Below are positions 51,296 through 61,530 of a stretch of DNA of 64,000 nucleotides, in pieces. Numbering within the stretch: position 1 is the stretch's first letter; every line of letters begins with the position of its first letter. The notes under the pieces are model-generated. The model was given only the letters and a program-made list of their open reading frames with translations. It did no database searches and had not been told where the DNA came from. The DNA lies in assembly GCA_023375675.1 (NCBI GenBank), contig JALQBC010000014.1, positions 248,001 through 312,000 of the forward strand. The letters run 5' to 3'. This DNA comes from Cytospora piceicola (taxonomy: Eukaryota; Ascomycota; Sordariomycetes; Diaporthales; Cytosporaceae). Made by a program: the position numbers and the translations under genes.

Positions 51296-51707
51296 ATCGA
51301 TTTCTCTGAAATGACGCCCCCAGGCAATCTTCTGACGCCCCCAAGAACAACACCAAAAACACTAACAGACTTCTACATACACACGCGCAATTGTTGTTAC
51401 GAAGGGCTGACAACTGTCATCGCAAAAGGGCCGGCTGGGGTGAAGGGGCTCGTCCGGCGAGAGGCCGGTACGGCCGTACCCGAGTTCCCAGAGGTCCAAC
51501 CCGGGATGTTTTTGGTCCTTTAGCGAGAGGGAGCATCAGCGACCGGAGCGTCACCTCGAATATGAAGTTGTTGATGTTTGATGTTACTGTTAGTTGTGAA
51601 AATGGGCGGCCGGCCCACTACATCAAAATAGAACCAATCAGCTCGTGGGCACGGGCCACTGGGGGCGTCAGAAGATTGCCTGGGGGCGTCATTTCAGATG
51701 AATCGAT
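51296..51707. mobile_element. MITE-like element with 48-bp terminal inverted repeats
   Basis: The left end (51296-51343) and the reverse complement of the right end (51660-51707) agree over 48 bp with about two mismatches. Both start ATCGATT and end in TGACGCCCCCA. Each inverted repeat itself contains that 11-mer twice (left copies at 51312-51322 and 51333-51343). GTATG directly flanks both ends (51291-51295, 51708-51712), a possible 5-bp target duplication. The left flank is rich in GTATG, however, so this may be chance. The interior of about 316 bp has no convincing coding capacity. This is the profile of a non-autonomous DNA transposon; the superfamily is not assigned. Confidence 0.75.
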
Positions 51708-51900
51708 GTATGATGATGCCGTATTGCAACTTCCAACTTCCAAGGTTCCCCTCCAGGCAGGTCCAGGGTTGAGCTCGGCAAGCCTCGGCCGGTGCCGCAA
51801 TTTCAATCACGGGGATGAGAAGAGATGTGTCTGTCCTGCCTGCAGTGCGTGCACGGACTTGGAGCTGATGAACGAGACAAGCGGGTGTGACGAGCATCAG

Positions 51901-51935
51901 GCATACCTACCTAGGTATGTATGTAGCTATGTACT
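51901..51935. repeat. TACCTACCTAGGTATG palindromic repeat
   Basis: A CCTAGG-centred copy of the dispersed palindrome about 190 bp beyond the MITE-like element, followed by TATG repeats. Confidence 0.65.
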
Positions 51936-52621
51936 ATGTACAGATATTGGCACATCTGCCGGGACATGACAACCTTGGAAGCTAATAATATGCTACATTA
52001 TAACCTTGAAAAAGCTCCTCATCGATGCTCCAAGGCACGCAAGGTTCTCCCCTCATGTTTAGATATTAGTAATTAACATCTCCCCTTCCCGGGGGCAGCT
52101 TACCCCTGTGAGTGGCTCCAGAACGTGGGGCACTTGGCACTAGGCACGCGGCGGCACCGCGCAGGGCAGCCACGGGGCTGAACGGGGATTGCAGCCGGCA
52201 ACTCGAGCCTTGTCTTCCGTGCATCCTTCCTTCCTTCCATCCATCCAAACAAAAGGGCTGGCTGTTATCGATCCTCGCGTGGATCGTGATCTTTGATTGA
52301 CAAGACCGACAAGAGCGCCAAAAGAAGCTCGGAGCTCTCTCAACCGAAGGAAAAACCCACCCTTCACTCCTCCCGCAATCAAACCTTCGCAGCCCAAAGC
52401 CCCACGACCGTTACATCCCTTCATTTCTTCACGGCCTACACGAACGAACCGGGCCCCCGCGCGTCGAATTCCGCCCCCCCCCCCATCTCTCTCCCACAAA
52501 TCTCTCTTGTTGATACCAACAGACAAGAAAAAAACAGGCACGCCAACAACCCCAGCCCAGCGTAAGCCCAAGCCTGAGCCCGAGCCCAAAGCCCAGTCCA
52601 GCCGGCGAGCCCAACGCGACC

Positions 52622-53584
52622 ATGGTCAAGCCGCTCTCGTTCAAGGGCGACAAGAAGGCCAAGAAGAGGAAGAGGGGCCCGGGGGAGGAGCCCTCTGCCG
52701 GTGGAGCCGCCGAAGACAACGGCGGGAAGAAGCAGCAGGTCGGCAAGGCCGCCGCCAGGGCGGCCGAGGACGGCGACGACAACGTCGAGAACGATGACAG
52801 CTGGGTCTCGGCCGACGTCGTGTCCGACGTCTCGGGCCCGGTCATGTTCGTCCTGCCTACGGAGCCGCCGGCGGCCCTGGCCTGCGACGCGAACGGCAAG
52901 GTCTTTACCCTGCCGATCGAGAACATAGTCGACGGGAACCCGGCCACGGCTGAGCCTCATGATGTGCGCATGGTGTGGGTCGCAAACAGGATCGCTGGCA
53001 CGGAAAATTATAGGTTCAAGGGGAGCCAGGGGAAGTAAGTCCTCTCTCTACGTAACCCTTGATGCTGGTCTTATATTACTGTGTGTGTGTACACGCCGGA
53101 TTAGGCAATAACTGACGGCATGGTCTCTTCCCCCCTGTACATTAGATTCCTGGGCTGCGACAAATACGGCATCTGCAGCGCCACGTCCGAGGCTGTGTCC
53201 CCCCTCGAGTCTTTCGTCCTGTTACCCACCGTCGACACGCCGGGGACGTTTCAGATCCAGACCCTCCGCGACACCTTCCTGACCGTCAAGGCGTCCGCGT
53301 CGTCCAAGGCCAATGCGCCCCCGGAGGTCCGCGGCGACGCCACGGACATCACGTTCGATACGACGTTGAGGATACGCATGCAGGCCCGGTTCAAGCCGAA
53401 GATCAAGGCTAACAAGGAGGAGAAGGCCCGGGAGAAGATCAGCAGGAAGGAGCTCGAGGAGGCGGTGGGGCGGAGGCTGGAGGAGGACGAGGTCAGGATG
53501 TTGAAGAAGGCGAGACGGGAGGGAGATTACCACGAGAGGCTCCTGGACATGAAGGTCAAGAACAAGCACGACAAGTATGGCTGA
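52622..53584 (+). CDS. frg1: FRG1-family nuclear/actin-bundling protein
   Basis: Exons 52622-53034 and 53146-53584, 283 aa; the 111-bp intron splits the Lys codon before FLGCDKYG. FRG1 proteins adopt a fascin-like beta-trefoil and are linked to pre-mRNA processing, the nucleolus and actin. A strong basic nuclear signal (KKAKKRKRG) lies at about 11-19. The trefoil region runs from about residue 75 with RMVWVANRIAGTENYRFKG, then KFLGCDKYGICSATSEAVSP and FQIQTLRDTFLTV. The C-terminus is a charged helix with KEEKAREKISRKELEE and ends KNKHDKYG, all typical of the family. The downstream neighbour is convergent. Confidence 0.93.
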
Positions 53585-54172
53585 ATTATTACAGGTGCGT
53601 CGTTACATGTTTCTGGAAATCACGAGCTGGACCTTCCATGATAGTGATCGTCCATGATCGTCTCACAAGGCGTCGCACAGGTCGATATTAATAGTTACTA
53701 CAACCAACTATCCGGAACGACGATCATCCCGCCATGCGTAACACGAATGTCAGAGGCTCGCATCCCTGAACCTTCCACCGCCCTGCTTTGCTGACGCATC
53801 CCATCCAGCTGTTGATCACCACGTGTGTACCGCGACTCCAAACTCCAACCAAACTCACATGCCTGGTTTCTACTTACTAGGTGGCTCACCTGCAACGCGA
53901 CTCGTTGCCATGATTCATCTTGGACATAACGTCGCTGATGATGTCGTCGCTGCAAGAGGTAGTGCCGGACAGGCGGCACTAACATCAAACAGGCCGTCCT
54001 ATTTCAAAAATCCATCGACGATATCGCCGTCGTGCTGGACAACATTAGTTTTCGGGGACGGTGGACGACGGTGAGGGGCAGAGAGGTAGACAGTGAGGGA
54101 AAGGACATGCAGAACATCTCGCGTCAAAAGGGAAATGTTGAAGAAGCGGAAGTCGCCTTACCCTAACCAGAT
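53585..54172. other. Convergent intergenic region
   Basis: Short frames on both strands; no family resemblance. Presumably 3' UTRs of frg1 and the acidic-tail protein. Confidence 0.5.
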
Positions 54173-54985
54173 TTACATCTGTGGCCAGAAGCCTTCATCA
54201 TCCTCATCGTCCTCATCGTCCCAATCCTCCTCATCGTCGTCCTCGTCCTCTTTTACGTCCTCGTCCTCTTTCTCTCCCTCTTTCTCTCCCTCGTCTTCTC
54301 CCTCGTCTTCTCCCTCGTTCTCGTCCTCCTTCTCGTCCTCGTTCTCGCCCTCTTTCTCGTCCTCGTTCTCGTCCTCTTTCTCGTCCTCGTTCTCGTCCTC
54401 TTTCTCGTCCTCCTTCTCGCCCTCTTTCTCGTCCTCCTTCTCGCCCTCGTCCTCCTTCTCGCCCTCGTCCTCATCGCCGTCGCCGGGGAGGATCTCCGCT
54501 ACTGTGTCCGCCCGGACCTCAGCGGCGGCCGTGTCAGCCGGGGCGGCGGCCGTCTCCGTCATCACGGCGGCAGCCATCACCACCGGCCAGCCGGCCCCCG
54601 TCGGCTCGGCGGCGAGCACGTTGGGAAAGCCGTACTGCGAGTTGGTGGTGGTGGTGAAGAAGCTGGACGTCTCGGTCACGACCGAGATCACGACCTCGGT
54701 CGTGCCGGTGACGTACACGGTCGTGGTGGCGTGGTGGCGGGCCGGCTTGTCGGTGATGATGGCGGTGGTGGTGGTGGTGCCGGCGGTGGTGGCGGTCGCC
54801 GGCACCAGGGTGACGGTCGTCGTGGTCTCCACGTCGTCGCCCATGCAGTAGATGACGTGCCCGTTGTGCTCGTAGCACTCGCGGAAGCTCGCGAAGTCGG
54901 TGTCGGGCTCCGGGGTTGGTACCAGGGCCCGTCCGCTGACGAGCACGAGGAGGGAAGTTATGGGCAGGAGGGCGGAGATAAACAT
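54173..54985 (-). CDS. Secreted Thr-rich protein with acidic Glu/Asp/Lys repeat tail
   Basis: Single exon, 270 aa; I do not recognise the family. The N-terminus (MFISALLPITSLLVLVSGRA) is a good signal peptide. A short segment with two cysteines follows (FRECYEHNGHVIYCMGDD), then a Thr/Val-rich domain with TTTTVTLVPATATT and TTTVYVTGTTEVV, likely O-glycosylated. From about residue 172 the protein is almost only Glu, Asp, Lys, Gly and Asn in imperfect EDEKEGEK/EDENEDEK repeats, ending DEEDWDDEDDEDDEGFWPQM. The repeat is encoded by a CTCGTCCTC-type tandem DNA repeat, so length is probably polymorphic. A cell-wall or extracellular calcium-binding role is possible but speculative. Confidence 0.65.
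   Translation of the reverse strand: MFISALLPITSLLVLVSGRALVPTPEPDTDFASFRECYEHNGHVIYCMGDDVETTTTVTLVPATATTAGTTTTTAIITDKPARHHATTTVYVTGTTEVVISVVTETSSFFTTTTNSQYGFPNVLAAEPTGAGWPVVMAAAVMTETAAAPADTAAAEVRADTVAEILPGDGDEDEGEKEDEGEKEDEKEGEKEDEKEDENEDEKEDENEDEKEGENEDEKEDENEGEDEGEDEGEKEGEKEDEDVKEDEDDDEEDWDDEDDEDDEGFWPQM
54203..54485. repeat. Coding tandem repeat (CTCGTCCTCTTT / CTCGTCCTCGTT units)
   Basis: About 280 bp of imperfect 12- to 24-bp repeats encoding the acidic tail of the secreted protein. All three forward frames stay open through the tract, which produces spurious Ser/Pro- and Arg-rich ORFs. Confidence 0.85.
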
Positions 54986-55509
54986 CTTGTGAGGTGGTGG
55001 CGGCTGGTGATTTCAAGTGAAGTTCAGACGGGAAGAGGAGGAGCTTTGATTGGAGAGGCATGGTGGTCCATCTCGGGGTTATATAGGTAGTGGATGCCCG
55101 CGGAGCGCATTGCACCACTGACCCTGCTATATACATAAGCACGGCGGCGCCCGTGTGTTATTTGCTATTTAGGAAGTTGAGATTGTTGGTGCGGCGCCCG
55201 AGCACCGAATTTGGCTGGCGGTTTGATCGCGGCGTAGGCTGAAGCGCGACCACCTGTTCAAAGGGGTTTCGGGCCGGTCCAGTCTACTGCCACTACTTGG
55301 TGCAGATGCGCTTCCGCACGAGGTCACTGGGGCCGGACACTGGGGCCTGCAGTCAGGATACGAGAAGCCTATTTGCATACCCGGCAGAATGTAGGTTGTC
55401 GAAGTTGCAGTAGTTGATGGTCACGGCTTTGTGGCCTCAGGGGCGAGTGCCTGTTTTCCTCTCGAGTGCTTGTACAGCATTTGGTAAGTCTTAGCATTCC
55501 TTAGCTGCT
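54986..55509. other. Intergenic region, promoter of the secreted acidic protein
   Basis: 524 bp; TATATAGG at about 55080 lies about 95 bp upstream of the minus-strand ATG and could act as a TATA element. Nothing else recognised. Confidence 0.5.
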
Positions 55510-56706
55510 TCAACTAGGCCTCCATGCAATTATCTGACCGTCCTCTCCTGCCGTGAACACCACCTGCTCCTGGTCTACCAAGCAGAAACTCCGGACTAGC
55601 TCCGATCCGTGGGCGCCTGGGAGCCCGACGCTCGTCTCGGCCCTGAAGCCCCAGGTGGGGGATTTGGACATGTGTACCAGCTGGAACAGTTGTTGGCTAA
55701 ATCATGGTCAGCAAAGCATCAAACCAAGTGTCCCGCAATGAGCCCCAGAGAGGGCCAGAGAAAAAAGACAGGCTTCTTCGAACTCACTCTTGCGTGCCGG
55801 CGCCAATCACGGCGCCCGTGTCACCAAACTTTGGCGTCACGTTGGCGACGTACTGGCACTTCAGTGCGTCCCTGATGTCGCCGACGTCCCATGACGCGGA
55901 CCCGTTCTCCTGACTCTCGGCCATGTCGTACAGCGCGAACTTCTCATCGTGGGACACGGCGTACACCTCTGTGTCGTTGAGGAAGCCGGCGTGGTGCACG
56001 GAGCCGTGGTTGAAGGCCTGGATGACGACCTCGTCCTCGTCCTCGATGCTGGTGTCGCAGACATTAACTAGGCCGTCGGTAGAGCCCGAGAGGAGGATGT
56101 TGGCGGATGTGGGGTGGAAGTTCAGCTGGGTTTGGGGATGTTAGCACAGCATGGACACTTTTGAGATACAATACAGTAATACGAGGAAGGTTGTTTGGTG
56201 GGGAAGGGGAAAGGCAAGGCTCTCTCTCTCACCTCAGTCACATCGTCGCTGTGGACCTCATCATAGCGCGTCCGTGGGGCCGAACCCGCCCGAGCGTCCC
56301 AGATGAGGATGGAGGCCTGGTGGTTCGCGTACTCCGTCCCCGCCGCGATGGCGCCGCCCGGCGTGCTGCACGCCAGCGAGACGATGGGCGCGTCGCAGCC
56401 CGTGGGCGCCGCCACCTGGGCCCCCGCGCCGCCCAGCCGCAGGTCCCACAGCGAGACGGTCCCGTTCTCCCCCGCCGTGCAGACGACCGAGCCGGAGGCG
56501 TCGAACGCCCTCGCGCACGTGATGTTCCCGTGCGCCGTCCGGAGGGTCTTCTGGGGCCCCTGGCCCAGCCTCTGGGGGTCGAAGAGCGTGAGCCTCTGGT
56601 CCGAGGAGATGGCGGCGAGTCCGCCGGCTACCGGTAGGATCTCCAGGACGTAGGCCGGGTCGGAGCCTGGGTTTTGGAAGGCATCTGCCTTGCTGAGGTT
56701 GTACAT
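55510..56706 (-). CDS. WDR89-like WD40-repeat protein
   Basis: Exons 56706-56233, 56125-55788 and 55696-55510, 332 aa; introns 107 and 91 bp. The start MYNLSKADAF fits fungal homologues better than an upstream in-frame ATG. WD repeats are visible as VCTAGENGTVSLWDLR, HQASILIWDAR, LLSGSTDGLVNVCD, VYAVSHDEKFALYD and VFTAGEDGQIIAWRPS, which closes the propeller. Length and the cysteine in NVCD-type repeats resemble WDR89, a family with no firmly defined role, suspected in ribosome or rRNA biology. No catalytic domain is present. Divergent from hrd3 with 663 bp between ATGs. Confidence 0.85.
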
Positions 56707-57369
56707 CTCGTCACTATGGGTTGTGAATTCCGAGGATCCTGTATAATGTGACTGGGGCGGTGATATATGTGCACGCCCTTTCCGTGTAAGTCGTGTGTGT
56801 CGTGATCGGGACTTGCAGTGAAGCAAGCGGCCTGATGAAGGGTTTCCTGTGACTACAGGTCCTCGTCCAACGGAAGATCTGGGATGGGTTAGTTGGCTTG
56901 ATGCGATATAAAGAAGCAGCTGTAGTGATCTCCGCAAGGCACAAGTCGTGAAACGTCCGGATGATTGCTGCTTGTCCAACTCTTACAAAATTTCCTTCAC
57001 TCTGAGATTTGCAGGTATTGAAACCCTGAGTGAGTGACAGTGAAGGCTGTACCCTAAAGCCTTCAGCTTGCAGTGTCCACAGCAGGCCAATCAGCGTTGG
57101 CTCCGTGAACCAGGTACCGTCATTTAGCGCATGAGACACTGTGACGGGCAAATGGGTACCTAGGACCCATGGATCTTATCAATGGATTACAGGCGGCCAG
57201 GCTTCCAAGCTTCCAGGCTTCCAGGCGGGACATCAGGACAGCTTGTAATTCATTCAAGACGACACACACCACCACGCTGACTTCCTGTATTGACAAGCTG
57301 TCTTCCAACCCAGCCGGAAGACATGAACTAACCCACTGCTATGCGTTGCTCTAACGGACATTATCTACA
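56707..57369. promoter_or_regulatory. Shared divergent promoter region, WD40 gene / hrd3
   Basis: A 663-bp interval between two head-to-head start codons. One GGTACCTAGG palindrome lies near 57155. An imperfect CCAGGCTTCCAAGCTTCCAGG repeat lies near 57195-57225. No known stress element was identified. Confidence 0.5.
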
Positions 57370-60036
57370 ATGAAGCCTCTTGTCTGGCCAGTTCTCCGTA
57401 AGTCACCGTACCCATCCACTTTGATAAACATAGTACCTTGGTTTGGTTCCCTCCGGATCCGGTCCGGTCCTCTGACATCAGTCGCCAGTGCTGCTGCAGC
57501 TTCTCTCGCCAGCATGGGCAGATCAGGACCAAACCACCGCTGCTGCTCAGGCAGATATCGTACACAACCATGAGAACGCCCAGTCAATCCGAGAGCCCGG
57601 CCAGGACCATGTCGACGCCGCCATCGCAAAACTCCACGAGATACATCCTCCCTCCCACCACCACAAGAGGAAGAGGAAGCCTGGCGTGCTGAGTGCGATT
57701 GCGCAGGTAGCATGGAAGGCTGTTCCGAGCCTGCGCATGAGCGCACCGCCGCCGACGACAGAGGATGGTCAGGGCAGTCACAACAAGTGGGCTGACGTAC
57801 GGCTCGTCGAAGCGGTCAAGCACCTCGAGGCCGCGACGCACAAGAACAACTCGGACGCGCTCTACCTCCTGGGCCAGATGAACTTCTACGGCAACTACTC
57901 GCACCCGAGGGACTTCAAGAAGGCCTTCGACTACTACCACCAGCTCGGCAACCTGAACGGCAACAGCTCGGCCATGTACATGGTTGGCCTGATGTATTCG
58001 ACCGGCGTTGGGGATGCGGTCCAGCGGGACCAGGCGAGGGCGCTCCTCTACTACACTTTTGCGGCAGTCAAGGGACACACGCGGGCCGAGATGACCCTAG
58101 CTTCCCGCCACAACACCGGGGCAGGCACGCCCAAGAGCTGCGAGACGGCCTGCAAGTACTACAAGCGCGTTGCGGACAAGGTCATGGACTGGTACCGGTC
58201 CGGCCCGCCCGGGGGCATGAGCTGGACCAGGGAGGCATACCGCATCGCGGATGACTCCGGCGGGCTGTACGGCGAGGGCGCCAGTGTTTCCAGCTCGGGA
58301 ATCAATGCGGTGCATCATCATCCTAACTCGGATGCTTATGCCTCTATTGAAGATATCATCGAGTATCTGGACCTGATGTCCAACAAGGGCGATTTCAAGT
58401 CCTCGTTCAACCTTGGTCGCATCTACTACGAAGGGCAGAGGGGCCTGGACCGAAACCTCGGCCTGGCCGCGAAATACTTCAAGATGGTCGCCAAGAAGTT
58501 CTGGAAGCCAAACGGCCGCACCGAGGAGACCTTCAAGCCGGGTCTCGACAAGATTGCCGCCAAGGCCGCGGGCTATCTGGGCAGGATGTACATGCGTGGC
58601 GAGGGTGTGCAGCAGGACTTCGAGCGGGCGAAGTACTGGTTCGAGCGCGGCCAGTCATACGCCGACGCCCAGTCACAATACTGTCTCGGATTGATGTTGC
58701 TGAACGGATACGGCGTGTCCAAGAACATTGGGAAGGCTACGGACCTCTTCAAGGCTTCTGCGGACCAGGACTACGCCCTGTCGCAGGTCCAGCTTGGTGT
58801 GCTATTCCTTGACCGCGGGCAGCCCGAAGACGTGCGCATCGCGAATGATTATTTCGAACTGGCTGCTAGGTACGGTAACATCGAGGCCCAGTATTACCTC
58901 GCTGAGATGATACATCATGGCATTGGCCGCGATAAGGCCTGCGCTCAGGCGTTGGGTCTGTACAAGGTGGTGGCAGAGAAGGCGGAACCGCTGGTGTCGA
59001 CATGGAACGAAGCGAACAATGCCTACGAAGACGGCGACTATGAGCTCGCATTCTTGGGGTACCTACACGCTGCAGAGGAGGGGTACGAGTCGGCACAGAA
59101 CAACGTGGCCCATTTGCTCGACCTGAGGCAGTCGATGCTCCAAAACGTGCTCAGTATCGGAGAGCAGCAGCCCAAGTCGTCTCTGATGGACAACCCCTCC
59201 CTCGCGCTCATCTACTTTACTCGATCCTCGAGACAAGGAAACACCGACTCGCTCGTCAAGATGGGCGATTACTACCTCGACGGTGTTGGGACCGAGCTGG
59301 ATGTCGACAAGGCAGTCAAGTGCTACACGGGTGCTTCCGAGTACCAACAATCAGCCCAGGCCTTGTTCAACCTTGGCTGGATGCATGAGAACGGAGTGGG
59401 GCTGGATCAGGACTTCCACTTGGCTAAGCGCTACTACGACCTGGCCCTTGCCACCAACGAAGAGGCATACCTCCCGGTGAAGCTCAGCCTCCTGAAGCTC
59501 CGGGCGAGGAGCTACTGGAACACCATGACCCACGGGCGCATCAACTCGATCCAGGACGAGCCTGGTAAGTAACGCTCATCGCGTGACCTTTCAACGGCCT
59601 GCTGAAGCGCCTTACTAACGGTTGATTATCAGAAACGAAGAAGGACTGGTCCCTGAGCGAATGGGTCAACAACTTCCTGCAGGAAGACGGGTACTACTAC
59701 GACGACGTGATGTACGAGGACATCTACGACGACACCATGCCGGGGGGCGACGCCCCTCACTACCCGGGCGGCGAGGGGGAGGATGACGGGCTCGTGGACA
59801 CCATGGTCATCATGGGGCTGGCCATGTCGCTTGCCTTCTTCGTCTACTACCGACAACAGCGGGAGCGGGCCGAACAAGCTAGACGGCTCAGGGAGCAGCA
59901 GCAGCAGCAGCAGCAGCCGGGTGGGGTGGCAGGAGGTGGTGGACAACCAGCGGCGGCGCAGAACAATGGTGGGTTCTTCCCGCCGCCTGGCGATCCGAAC
60001 TTCAACCAGTGGGTTGCTGGAGGGGTTGGGCATTGA
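57370..60036 (+). CDS. hrd3: Hrd3/SEL1L, ERAD ubiquitin-ligase adaptor
   Basis: Exons 57370-57397, 57489-59564 and 59633-60036; 835 aa. The 28-bp first exon joins to give the signal peptide MKPLVWPVLLLLQLLSPAWA. The acceptor at 57488 is required for frame; an AG at 57481 would shift it. Hrd3 recruits misfolded lumenal proteins to the Hrd1 ligase. The lumenal part contains about ten Sel1-like repeats, for example ALYLLGQMNFYG, AMYMVGLMYSTG, AAGYLGRMYMRGEGV, QYCLGLMLLNGYGV and ALFNLGWMHENGVGLD. NYSH and NNS are glycosylation sequons. A single transmembrane helix lies at about 755-773 (MVIMGLAMSLAFFVYY). The short cytosolic tail is poly-Gln and Gly/Pro-rich. The second intron has a TTACTAAC branch site. 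Confidence 0.94.
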
Positions 60037-60514
60037 TGATTAGAGAAGGGGACTGGGTGAACAAATGTACATATGTTCTTTAGTAGTGATGATGATATCG
60101 GGTTTGACAGAACGAAGCATGAGCGTTTCAGCGGTTTTGCTTGATTTTTGGGGCCAACAGGCTTGGGGGAACGAACGTAGTAAAGAAAGAAACAAAAATG
60201 AATAGAAGGGGAGAAGGGGGGGGGTGTATGTTTAGTAAGGACCAGGCTAAAATTTGGAACCCCTGCCTGCACCGCGCTTTCTCTGCAATGTCGACGGGAT
60301 GTCATGACTTTGTACCGCATACATACATACACTCATACATATACTCGTACAGCCATTCCATACGCTGCTGCAACTTGGGTGAATACTCACTCTATTTGGG
60401 ACTTCAAATTCTCCAAATCCAACCATGGAAGACAGCAGGCCTTCTGTGTATTGTGGCGTCGACTGAAGTTCTTACTGTCAATTCTCTGTCCGTCTCTCGG
60501 TCTTGTCAGCCAAT
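60037..60514. other. Tandem intergenic region, hrd3 to sfr1
   Basis: 478 bp; CATACATACACTCATACATATAC simple repeat near 60317-60350. No gene. Confidence 0.55.
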
Positions 60515-61530
60515 ATGTCAACCCCGTCAGCCAAGCGAAGGCGTGTCAACACTGCGAACGCGACCCTCAGGAAACCCTTCCAGTCGCCAGTCATCAGGCG
60601 GCCGGCCCCAGCAGCAGAAGCAGCAGCAGATGGCACGCCAGGGTCCGGCATCAACGGCAGCAAGACACCAGATGCCGCCACGAGCAACAGGTCGTCTGAC
60701 GAGGTCTACTCTTCCGGCTCTCCTTCTGTGCCGAGCCAATTGGGGGCGCTGCGGCCAGCCTCGACCCTGCTTAACCCCTCCAAGACGCCGGCCGGGTCAG
60801 CCAGGCAGGGAAGCAAGAGGAAGAAGCCGTGGGGCACCCAAGCGGGAGCGTCCGGGCCGGACAACGGCAGGGATGATGACGACAACGACAGCAAAGACGA
60901 CAACCCCTTCATGGCGCTCGTCAAGGCGCACAGGAAGGCGGGCCAGGACGCCATGATCAGGGACGTCGGCAGGCGGCTGGAAACCGTCCAGCAGGCGAGG
61001 CGGATCGAGGGCGCCCCCTCCGAGGGGGGGGACCCCGAGGGGCCGGCAGACCAGGAGCTGAGGGGCCTCGTGGCCAAGTGGAAGGGCGCTGGCAGGGCGG
61101 CCGCCGACGAGCTCTTCGAGATGGTCAGGGGCAGGGTGGACAGCTCCGGGGGCCCCAAGGCCTGGAGGGCGATGCGGCAGAGGCAGGCGGAGTTCTATCG
61201 GGGGTTCGACCAGGAGTGGCCTGCTACGTCGAGAAGTGCGGGTGGTGGTGGTGGTGATGATGATGATGAGAGGAAATTGTTTGCCCAGGATGAAGTCGAA
61301 TCCTCACTGGAAAAGGAACAGCGATTGCAGGGTGGCGGGAGGGCGAAGGGAGATGCGGATAAGGACGAGGACGAGGACGAACTCGTAAGCTATCCCGGCT
61401 TCCTCCCTCGTGTCGTGATGATGACTGATTTGTTCGATAGGAATTCAACATGGCGATGATGCTTCGAAGCCTGAATATCGACCTCTCGCTTTTGGGATAC
61501 GATGAAGCAGAGGAGAAATGGATCGATTGA
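60515..61530 (+). CDS. Sfr1/Mei5-like recombination mediator subunit
   Basis: Exons 60515-61384 and 61441-61530, 319 aa; intron 56 bp, phase 0. Swi5-Sfr1 (Sae3-Mei5 in budding yeast) stabilises Rad51/Dmc1 filaments in recombination repair. The N-terminus has KRRRVNTANATLRKPFQSPV, a motif I associate with fungal Sfr1. A central helical region contains FMALVKAHRKAGQDAMIRDV and ELRGLVAKWKGAGRAAADELF. The C-terminus FNMAMMLRSLNIDLSLLGY is typical of the Mei5/Sfr1 family end and is created only by splicing. Between these lies an acidic stretch with DDDDE and DKDEDEDE. The start ATG follows CAAT; no upstream in-frame ATG is close by. Family call is by motif memory. Confidence 0.82.

Larger units (their letters stand above)
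50980..52621. other. Intergenic region containing a MITE-like element
   Basis: Apart from the inverted-repeat element at 51296-51707, it contains palindrome clusters just before it (51240-51290) and after it (51901-51930). The 5' leader of frg1 lies at the right end. ORFs of up to 192 codons that cross the element are not considered real. Confidence 0.6.

Noticed and set aside
51391..51969. 192-codon plus-strand ORF crossing the MITE-like element
   Set aside because: It runs through the right inverted repeat into flanking DNA and shows no transposase features.
54093..54851. 252-codon plus-strand Ser/Pro-rich ORF
   Set aside because: Generated by the CTCGTCCTC repeat; the minus-strand frame has the signal peptide and ordered region.
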